A stretch of 28,465 nucleotides of DNA from the NCBI GenBank assembly GCA_036639875.1, contig JAVWHX010000028.1, positions 1-28,465 on the forward strand, written 5' to 3'. How positions within the stretch are numbered: position 1 is the stretch's first letter; every line of letters starts with the position of its first letter. The notes beneath the pieces were generated by a model. That model did no database searches, had not been told where the DNA came from, and saw only the letters and a program-made list of their open reading frames with translations. Origin of the DNA: JAVWHX01 sp036639875. GTDB taxonomy: Bacteria; Bacillota_I; Bacilli_A; Erysipelotrichales; Coprobacillaceae. Positions 23,044-28,465 of this stretch are shown piece by piece. Both the position numbers and the translations under genes were made by a program.

Positions 23044-24246
23044 TTATATAATTTGAAATATATAAAATTTCAAATAAGAAGTTTCTTCCATTGTCCATAA
23101 AATAGGATGATCATGATTTTGTTGAGTGACAGAAACTTGCTTAAGAGCAACTCCACTTTCCTGTGCAGATTCTCTTAACATCTTTTCAAAGTTATCTATT
23201 TCCATAAAACGTGAGCAACTACACGTTATAAGATAACCACCATTTCTTAATAACTTCATTGCTTGCATATTAATTCTTTTATATCCATTATAAGCATTAT
23301 TAATTGTTCTTCTAGATTTAGTGAATGCTGGTGGATCTAATACAATAATATCATATTTACCTTTTTCACATTCATCTAAATAATCAAAGACATCTGCTTT
23401 TACAAAAGACATACGATCTTGCAGATTATTGAGTTTTGCATTAGCATATCCCTGATCTAAAGCTGTTTGTGATACATCAACTGCAACAACGCTTTTTGCA
23501 TGACCATAAGCAGCATTTAAAGCAAATCCACCAGTATGACTAAAGCAATCTAAAACACTTTTACGATGTGACATCTTTCTAAGTAAAACTCTGTTTTCTT
23601 TTTGGTCTAAGAAATATCCTGTTTTTTGTCCATTCTCTACATCTACATTTAACTTAAGTCCATTTTCATTAATTACTGTTGTCGTAGGTAATTGAGCATT
23701 CTTCCAATATCCTTTTTCTAAAGGCAAACCTTCTTTTTCACGTACTTTAATATCATTTCTTTCATAGATCCCTTTGACATCTTGTCCATCACTTTGTAAA
23801 ACTTCTAATACAACTTCATATAACATATCTTTGATTTTATCTAAACCATAAGAACTAATTTGACTGACTAAGATATCATTATATCTATCTATTATTAATC
23901 CTGGTAATTCATCTGCTTCACCAAATATTAATCTACAATTTGTAATATTATCTCCTTCTAAAGTCTTACGGAAATCATATGCAAATTGAATTCTTTTCTT
24001 AAAGAAGTTTCTATCAATAATTTCATTCTTATCTTTAGATAGAATACGTACTGTAATATGACTATTCTTAGAAATGAAACCTGTTCCCATATATTGATTA
24101 TTGGTTGTTGTTATATCAACCAATTCACCATTCTCTATTGTTTCATCTATATATTCAGCATTATTGCTATACATCCACATTTGCCCTTTATTTAGCCATG
24201 TTTCACCTTCTTTTGATATTGTTATTTTTGGATAATTTCTACTCAT
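23044..24246 (-). CDS. SAM-dependent 23S rRNA methyltransferase (RlmI/RlmK-like)
   Basis: The 400-residue protein has an N-terminal PUA domain (about 4-75, with TWLNKGQMWMYSN), a middle domain with LPGLIIDRYND, and a Rossmann methyltransferase: KTGYFLDQ (208-215), DCFSHTGGFAL (233-243, SAM loop), VDVSQTAL (257-264), LDPPAF (303-308) and TCSCS (341-345). This order is that of RlmI-type enzymes, which methylate C5 of a cytidine in 23S rRNA. The exact target base is not decided by sequence. GTGAGG lies 7 nt before the ATG. Confidence 0.92.
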   Translation of the reverse strand: MSRNYPKITISKEGETWLNKGQMWMYSNNAEYIDETIENGELVDITTTNNQYMGTGFISKNSHITVRILSKDKNEIIDRNFFKKRIQFAYDFRKTLEGDNITNCRLIFGEADELPGLIIDRYNDILVSQISSYGLDKIKDMLYEVVLEVLQSDGQDVKGIYERNDIKVREKEGLPLEKGYWKNAQLPTTTVINENGLKLNVDVENGQKTGYFLDQKENRVLLRKMSHRKSVLDCFSHTGGFALNAAYGHAKSVVAVDVSQTALDQGYANAKLNNLQDRMSFVKADVFDYLDECEKGKYDIIVLDPPAFTKSRRTINNAYNGYKRINMQAMKLLRNGGYLITCSCSRFMEIDNFEKMLRESAQESGVALKQVSVTQQNHDHPILWTMEETSYLKFYIFQII

Positions 24247-24333
24247 TTATATACCTCACTTATTTTCCTTTTTCCTATTTTACTATAGTTATCCTATATA
24301 AACAAATCATTTCATACTTAAAGTAAAACTCTT

Positions 24334-25308
24334 TTAAATATTGTTTTTATTTTGATAGTTAGAAATATTTTTATCTATAATCTCTCCATGATGAATAATA
24401 AGTGATTGCTTTAATACTTCATTATTATCTTGTTCTATTAAAGAATCAAAATAGCTAAATATTGCCTTTGAAATACCTTGTGTTGCAGTTTTAAAGAATA
24501 TACTTGGAACATTCCCTACAGAATAAACCATCCTTTCTTCTCTAAAATAAATAGCTTCTTTAATTGTTGTAGAAACACTATTTTGAATAGCACCATCAAC
24601 ATCATCACTGACATCAACAACAATAGCACTTTTCTTAATATGATGAAAATCATCAATTGAAATCAAATAGTCATCATGCATTGTATCCCAACGTACTGCC
24701 ATCACAATAATATCAAATTCATGTAATTCTTTCTTAAATAAATATTCTTGTTCTCTATTATACATACGTGCATTTGCTCCAAGTTGGCTTAAGATTTGAT
24801 AAGCCCCCATTGCTGTATCACCTCTTCCGATAATTGCTGCCTGGCATCCTTGTGCTAGAAATCCACAATATTGCAATGCATTCAAAACACCTCCTGCACC
24901 AGCAATTCGATTATTTTCCCAAAATGTATGCCGTTCATCCTCGTACATATCTTCCCATGCATAACATGTCATCTTTTTTTCAACAAGCATATTGGTAAGA
25001 TTTTGATTTGCTGCAGCATGAATCCAACCAAAGATAGTTGTTTCATCTTTTAATTGATTTAAATAGGTTGCTTCACCAATCTTTGTATCACAAATAATAT
25101 CTTGTTGAAGTACTTCTTGTTTATCAACAATATGACATCCTAGCCTTGTATACTCTTCATCACTTATAAAGAAATCAGCAGCATAACCTTTTTCAAAATA
25201 TAGACAATCTTTATGAATAACCTTTTCTATATCACATGGTAATACTGCAATTCTTTTTTCATACAATTTTTCACTTCTCACAAAACCAATCGTTAACATT
25301 TTTTTCAT
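24334..25308 (-). CDS. N5-(carboxyethyl)ornithine synthase-like / alanine dehydrogenase-type enzyme
   Basis: The 324-residue protein belongs to the alanine dehydrogenase superfamily and most resembles N5-(carboxyethyl)ornithine synthase, which reductively joins ornithine and pyruvate with NADPH. Visible features: MLTIGFVRSEKLYEKRIAVLP, CDTKIGEATYL (73-83), FGWIHA (93-98), YAWEDM (116-121), HTFWENNRIAG (127-137), a dinucleotide loop GRGDTAMGA (161-169), and PSIFFKTATQGIS near the C-terminus. It differs from classic CEOS at several otherwise conserved spots (AGAGGVLNA for AGEAA), so substrate preference may differ. The start at 25308 has GGAG 10 nt upstream. It is preceded by a leader of about 176 nt with several hairpins. 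Confidence 0.78.
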   Translation of the reverse strand: MKKMLTIGFVRSEKLYEKRIAVLPCDIEKVIHKDCLYFEKGYAADFFISDEEYTRLGCHIVDKQEVLQQDIICDTKIGEATYLNQLKDETTIFGWIHAAANQNLTNMLVEKKMTCYAWEDMYEDERHTFWENNRIAGAGGVLNALQYCGFLAQGCQAAIIGRGDTAMGAYQILSQLGANARMYNREQEYLFKKELHEFDIIVMAVRWDTMHDDYLISIDDFHHIKKSAIVVDVSDDVDGAIQNSVSTTIKEAIYFREERMVYSVGNVPSIFFKTATQGISKAIFSYFDSLIEQDNNEVLKQSLIIHHGEIIDKNISNYQNKNNI

Positions 25309-25485
25309 AGTAAACTTTCTCCTTTTTTCATGTACGAAAGCTTTGTTTTCTTTAGAAAAAAGAAAACAATACAAATATAGGTTTGTACTGTTTCAATATT
25401 CGTTTATATATGAGTTGGTTGTTAAGCTCTCCACATTTAAGAGAAATTGTATGGGTACCCCATAACTTTGTAACGACATTCGTTA
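25309..25485 (-). promoter_or_regulatory. Structured 5' leader of the CEOS-like gene
   Basis: Between the predicted transcription start (about 25484) and the ATG lie four hairpins. They are 25471-25485 (6 bp), 25450-25464 (6 bp, around GGTACC), 25367-25390 (9 bp, 6-nt loop) and 25345-25367 (9 bp). It does not match the T-box, SAM, purine, preQ1, lysine or c-di-GMP riboswitches I know. Whether it is a regulatory RNA or only an unusual leader cannot be settled by eye. Confidence 0.4.
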
Positions 25486-25490
25486 TATGC

Positions 25491-25499
25491 ATTATAACA
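25491..25499 (-). promoter_or_regulatory. Extended -10 promoter of the CEOS-like gene
   Basis: The minus strand reads TGTTATAAT, a perfect extended -10. No good -35 is visible, as expected for this class. Confidence 0.55.
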
Positions 25500-25544
25500 C
25501 ATGATAAGTTTAATTACTTTTTTATTTATAAACCCCTCTAATTA

Positions 25545-25883
25545 TCAAATATTTATATATTGATTTATAGTCTGTATAAATTGATTAATTTGATTATTTA
25601 TCTCTTTTTGAGTCTCAAAACTATCATTTGAAATATAATATTCTTGTAATCCTATACGAGGAGATGTTGCACTTTTCCAGTCTTGAATAATATACTTACT
25701 TAAGCTATTTATATCTGCATAATTATCATTTTTACATATATCTATATTTTTAACAATTAATCTACAGAAATCAAAACACTGAGGAAGAGATTTTTTATCA
25801 TGTTCTTGAACATAGTTTAGAAATGATTTTATTGTTGTTTCAATACTTTCAAGCTGTTCAATTGTAAATATTTGAGTTTTCAT
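25545..25883 (-). CDS. Small protein of unknown function
   Basis: No family is recognised for this 112-residue product. It is probably all-helical and cytosolic, with two helix-rich halves: FTIEQLESIETTIKSFLNYV and FETQKEINNQINQFIQTINQ. Between them lie a CFDFC pair (Cys about 37 and 40) and a KSATSPRIGLQEYY turn. The second ATG (25883) is chosen because GAGG lies 7 nt before it, but only 1 nt before the first ATG (25889). It starts immediately below the ICMT-like gene and its Shine-Dalgarno overlaps that gene's stop codon, so the two are translationally linked. Confidence 0.6.
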   Translation of the reverse strand: MKTQIFTIEQLESIETTIKSFLNYVQEHDKKSLPQCFDFCRLIVKNIDICKNDNYADINSLSKYIIQDWKSATSPRIGLQEYYISNDSFETQKEINNQINQFIQTINQYINI

Positions 25884-25895
25884 TTTCATACCTCA

Positions 25896-26405
25896 CTAAA
25901 AATATCTTCTTACTTTTTTCATATATTCTATATATTGATTACCAAATTTATTTATACACCATTTTTCTTCTTCCAGTATTAACCAATGACATGATATCTG
26001 AAATAACATTAAAACTATAAATAATAGAATTGATTCTGTCATAAAAACACAACCCAGAAAGTATATAAAATATCCTACATACATTGGATTTCTAGATAAT
26101 CTATATATTCCATTTGAATTTAGATTTTGACTATTTGGTTTTGAAAAATGAATTGTAGATACGATTAATATAATAATTCCTAAAGTATATATACTTATTC
26201 CAATAATAGAATAAGAACTTATCTTTAAGAAGAACGGAATAATTAATAACAAACATGTACAAAGTTGATATATAACTAAAAATATTTCTCTTTCCCTTGG
26301 AAATGTAGGATAATGTGATGCACGTACTAAAGCAGACTTATCATAGAAAAGAGGAAGTCCATATCTAATCAATAACAATGGAATTATCAATACAAATGCA
26401 TTCAT
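25896..26405 (-). CDS. Isoprenylcysteine/phospholipid methyltransferase-like membrane protein
   Basis: The 169-residue integral membrane protein has about four hydrophobic segments (2-20, 41-60, 66-86, 108-140). It carries the ICMT/PEMT signature: GIYRLSRNPMYVGYF (99-113), then EEEKW (145-149) and a basic VRRY end. Eukaryotic ICMT methylates prenylcysteines and PEMT methylates phosphatidylethanolamine; bacterial relatives are mostly uncharacterised, so the substrate is unknown. AAGGA lies 8 nt before the ATG. It is the first gene of a unit with the small protein downstream. Its promoter region carries a striking palindrome. Confidence 0.85.
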   Translation of the reverse strand: MNAFVLIIPLLLIRYGLPLFYDKSALVRASHYPTFPREREIFLVIYQLCTCLLLIIPFFLKISSYSIIGISIYTLGIIILIVSTIHFSKPNSQNLNSNGIYRLSRNPMYVGYFIYFLGCVFMTESILLFIVLMLFQISCHWLILEEEKWCINKFGNQYIEYMKKVRRYF

Positions 26406-26442
26406 ATAATATATCCTTTCATTAAAGCAATATCTTATTCGT

Positions 26443-26451
26443 ATTATAACA
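26443..26451 (-). promoter_or_regulatory. Proximal extended -10 promoter of the ICMT-like gene
   Basis: The minus strand reads TGTTATAAT, with TGTAAA as a possible -35 at 17 bp (26466-26471). It lies downstream of the palindrome-covered promoter. Confidence 0.5.
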
Positions 26452-26486
26452 AAAAAATGAACACCTTTACATATTCGTTATTATCT

Positions 26487-26516
26487 ATTATAGTTGTTGC
26501 AAAATTTGCAACAACT
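26487..26516 (-). promoter_or_regulatory. 25-bp palindrome over a distal promoter (candidate operator)
   Basis: Bases 26492-26516 form a perfect inverted repeat: AGTTGTTGCAAA, one central base, and its exact complement. A TATAAT (26487-26492) abuts it on the minus strand, so the -35 and spacer of that promoter lie inside the palindrome. This is the geometry of a repressor operator. MarR- or TetR-type dimers bind such sites, but no such regulator gene is in the window. Confidence 0.6.
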
Positions 26517-26519
26517 AAA

Positions 26520-26855
26520 TCTTAATAATTGAATACCATATTAACATGTTGTTTTCCTATTATACCTTGCTCTAATTAATTTTTTCTAATACTAATAATA
26601 GTGAAATTATAAAAAATGATATCAACAACTGCTATCATATCGATGTTAATGCAATGATTAAATATTTTCTTAAGTACATTTGTTATGTTTAAGAAGTCTT
26701 TCTCAACATCATTTATTTTCTTAGCTTGATATTTCTTATATTAATTAGTAACTTTATCCGTTGTTTCCTAATGACTTGTTTGTGTTTTGCTTACCTTTGT
26801 GCAAAATCGAAATATACAGAAAAATTAAATAATATTTATTTTTATTATCTAAGAA
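26520..26855. other. Intergenic stretch with no supportable gene
   Basis: Only stop-interrupted frames occur. The best is a minus-strand stop-to-stop run of about 54 codons (26576 to about 26741) without a start codon or ribosome site. It may be a decayed gene, but nothing in it is recognisable. Confidence 0.5.
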
Positions 26856-26890
26856 ATAAGAAAAACTAGAAAGTTATCTAAACTTTCTAG
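26856..26890 (-). terminator. Rho-independent terminator of the NTF2-GGDEF gene
   Basis: A perfect 10-bp stem (CTAGAAAGTT with AACTTTCTAG, 5-nt loop) is followed on the minus strand by TTTTTCTT. Confidence 0.88.
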
Positions 26891-26953
26891 CTAAGACTAA
26901 TAAATATAATATTTTCCATTAGATTTAATTCACTTTTAATTTATGTTTGAATC

Positions 26954-27934
26954 TTAATCACAATACCAAAAATCTGTTTTACGTCCAAGTTTTTTCGCAC
27001 TATAAAGAGCTTTATCCGCATTTGAAAAAAGATTATCAAATAACCGTTGTTGATCTGTCACAGATACTATGCCAACAGAAAAACTAGATGAGCTTTGAAT
27101 AAGAATCCCTTTGGCAGCATTATTAAATGCTTTTTGCATTTGATTTATTTTTTTTATGACAGATTCTTTCTCTACTGGAATGTATTCGAGAACGGCAAAT
27201 TCATCACCACCTACTCTGCCAATCACAGCATTTTGATAAAAAACTTCTTTTAATAAACGTGAAAACTCTATCAGCAATAAATCACCAGTAGCATGTCCAT
27301 AAGTATCATTAACTGACTTAAAATAGTCAAGATCAAACAAATATAAAGTTCCATTGTCCTTTGTTCTCATGTGTTGAATAACATGATGTTTAAAAGACAC
27401 ATTGTTATAAACTTCTGTCATTAAATCCAACTCAGATTGTCGCTTGAACTTCTCTGCTAGATTCATTGCTACTTTTGCTTTTTCACTTAATGTTTTAGGA
27501 TAGTATTCTCCTTGTTGCTGCTCTGCGTATGGGATTGAGTGATGAATATGAATAACTTCAGACTTGTCACCCTTTTTACGATATATAACACTGAATCTTG
27601 TGTCCATCTCAATGAGTGATTTATCTTCTAGTTGTCCTTGTTGGCGTACCCAAATTCCACCATAAACAAGAAATACTTCCTGATCTATCCTAAGACATTC
27701 ATACCATTCATCAAGTACTTGAAAATTAACGGATATAGCCTCAATTTGGTTTTCACTCATATTCTTTAAAATTTGGTTAAAATCTGTATAAAATTCATGT
27801 CTCCCAGTTCCTATTATTACGAGTTCTTCTGATAAATAAGAGAATATTTCTTCAAAATGGTCCTGAGTTGGTTCTAGTAAATAATATCGCCAAAATAATG
27901 CAGTGAGATTACAATAATACTCTTTGTCATTCAT
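26954..27934 (-). CDS. Diguanylate cyclase with N-terminal NTF2/SnoaL-like domain
   Basis: The 326-residue cytosolic protein has an N-terminal NTF2/SnoaL-like domain (about 5-135: YLSEELVIIGTGRHEFYTDF, VFLVYGGIWVRQQG, FSVIYRKKGDKSEVIHIHHS). A short helix follows, then a GGDEF domain (about 165-325) with LFDLDYFKSVNDTYGH (D201 and D203 as metal-site candidates) and intact GGDEF (242-246). It should make c-di-GMP from two GTP. The inhibitory-site position five residues upstream reads YQNA, not RxxD, so product inhibition is probably lost. The SnoaL-like pocket is the likely sensor, ligand unknown. GGAG lies 8 nt before the ATG. It is monocistronic. Confidence 0.9.
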   Translation of the reverse strand: MNDKEYYCNLTALFWRYYLLEPTQDHFEEIFSYLSEELVIIGTGRHEFYTDFNQILKNMSENQIEAISVNFQVLDEWYECLRIDQEVFLVYGGIWVRQQGQLEDKSLIEMDTRFSVIYRKKGDKSEVIHIHHSIPYAEQQQGEYYPKTLSEKAKVAMNLAEKFKRQSELDLMTEVYNNVSFKHHVIQHMRTKDNGTLYLFDLDYFKSVNDTYGHATGDLLLIEFSRLLKEVFYQNAVIGRVGGDEFAVLEYIPVEKESVIKKINQMQKAFNNAAKGILIQSSSSFSVGIVSVTDQQRLFDNLFSNADKALYSAKKLGRKTDFWYCD

Positions 27935-28022
27935 TGATGCTTCTCCTTTGATTGGCTACTTTTTTCAGTTAACGCCTACAAATACTTTATCAACTATTCT
28001 TATTTATTATCGTAGCTAATTG

Positions 28023-28052
28023 ATTATACACTTTTACTAATATAAATGTCTA
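28023..28052 (-). promoter_or_regulatory. Promoter of the NTF2-GGDEF gene
   Basis: On the minus strand TAGACA and TATAAT are separated by 18 bp. Initiation near 28016 gives a leader of about 80 nt. Confidence 0.5.
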
Positions 28053-28299
28053 TTCTTATAACATTTTTTTTGTAGCTAATTTTTAGAATAAAAAAGCAAA
28101 TAATTATTTACTATTAACATTACGCCACATCTTGGATTAGGGTGCAATAAAATAAATTTATATAATTCATATCTGTATACTTACAATGACCTCATTATAC
28201 TTATATCTTAGATAAATAAATGCACTTTATTAATTTTAACTTACTTTCATTAATATTCGAATTTAAATAAAACTAACTATTTAAATTTGCTTAAAAAAT

Positions 28300-28333
28300 C
28301 AAAAAACGACTAAATCTGATAAGATTTAATCGT
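28300..28333 (-). terminator. Terminator of a minus-strand unit entering from the right
   Basis: A 12-bp stem with one G-T pair (28306-28317 with 28322-28333, GATA loop) is followed on the minus strand by TTTTTTGATTTTTT. No gene end is identifiable between it and the window edge, so it may serve a gene or small RNA beginning outside. Confidence 0.8.
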
Positions 28334-28465
28334 GCTATTTACTATGGGTTTAATGCTCTGTTTGGTTATCACTTGAATATAATGATTCCACTAAAAACGA
28401 GTAATACTATTAATCGAAATTTAATTTAGTGTGGGGTTAACCCTTCGGTCTACAATTCCGAGGGG

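Larger units (their letters stand above)
27935..28465. other. 531-bp region without a supportable gene
   Basis: Contains the promoter of the NTF2-GGDEF gene, a minus-strand terminator (28300-28333) and a G+C-rich hairpin block at the edge (28433-28465). A direct repeat GTAGCTAAT occurs at 28012 and 28072. No coding frame with a start and ribosome site is visible. Confidence 0.6.

Noticed and set aside
25309..25485. T-box or purine riboswitch in the CEOS-like leader
   Set aside because: The T-box sequence and the purine-riboswitch core loops are absent; only generic hairpins are visible.
26576..26741. Minus-strand stop-to-stop frame of about 54 codons in the 26.4-26.9 kb gap
   Set aside because: It has no start codon near its 5' end, no ribosome site and no recognisable family. 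It may be a remnant but cannot be supported.
28012..28080. Direct repeat GTAGCTAAT, 60 bp apart
   Set aside because: Nine bases in A/T-rich DNA with only two copies; easily chance.
28080..28180. Short minus-strand open frame containing LHPNPRCGV
   Set aside because: No start codon or ribosome site and no recognised homology; it is interrupted upstream by a stop.
28421..28465. Possible C-terminal codons of a gene entering from the right
   Set aside because: Only 14 codons are visible before a stop, too few to support a coding call.

Overview
The window is very A+T-rich, uses strong AGGAGG-type ribosome binding sites, and carries short U-tailed hairpin terminators and an LPxTG-type cell-wall anchor. 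Together these indicate a low-GC Gram-positive (Firmicutes). The gene mix (ABC-F ATPase of a Mollicutes/Erysipelotrichia flavour, GyrI-domain regulators, N5-(carboxyethyl)ornithine synthase-like enzyme, tocopherol-cyclase-fold protein, HipA-like kinase) suggests a gut Erysipelotrichales/Coprobacillaceae-type organism. That placement is inference, not proven. No rRNA, tRNA, CRISPR array or intact insertion sequence was recognised.

Layout. 1-3.2 kb (minus): a small zinc-ribbon protein, a DUF1801 protein and a beta-carbonic anhydrase form one unit, followed by a GNAT acetyltransferase and a MerR/GyrI regulator whose own promoter has the 19-bp spacer typical of MerR control. 3.3-3.9 kb (plus): a secreted or membrane-anchored C39-like cysteine peptidase. 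4-5.8 kb (minus): a three-gene operon of AraC-GyrI regulator, PUA/ASCH-like protein and free GyrI-like domain. 5.9-9.2 kb (minus): a DHH phosphoesterase, an ABC-F ATPase and a VanZ-like membrane protein. 9.2-11.6 kb (minus): a gap with a possible AUU-started secreted peptide, a tocopherol-cyclase-fold protein, a PNPOx-like flavoprotein and a small membrane protein. 11.7-14.7 kb (plus): a 1007-residue c-di-GMP enzyme with degenerate GGDEF, EAL, PAS repeats and an intact C-terminal GGDEF. 14.9-17.8 kb: a sortase-anchored 5'-nucleotidase (minus) divergent from an MsrA-MsrB fusion (plus). 17.9-19.7 kb (minus): an aldo/keto reductase and an MBL-fold hydrolase.

19.9-22.5 kb (minus) is the most accessory-looking part. 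A HipA-like kinase sits at the end of a run of three small acidic genes, one of them Imm22-like, with no toxin nearby. It looks like an orphan immunity cassette. 22.6-26.4 kb holds a small membrane protein, an RlmI-like rRNA methyltransferase, a carboxyethylornithine-synthase-like dehydrogenase with a long structured leader, a small unknown protein and an ICMT-like membrane methyltransferase whose promoter is overlaid by a 25-bp palindrome. 27-27.9 kb (minus) encodes a second diguanylate cyclase, with an NTF2/SnoaL-like sensory domain. The right edge carries a minus-strand terminator and a G+C-rich hairpin block that belong to something outside the window.

Functionally the region mixes c-di-GMP signalling, redox repair (MsrAB, AKR, flavoprotein), ligand-sensing regulators and surface or secreted functions. 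Terminators are tightly packed and several overlap the stop codon of the gene they end.
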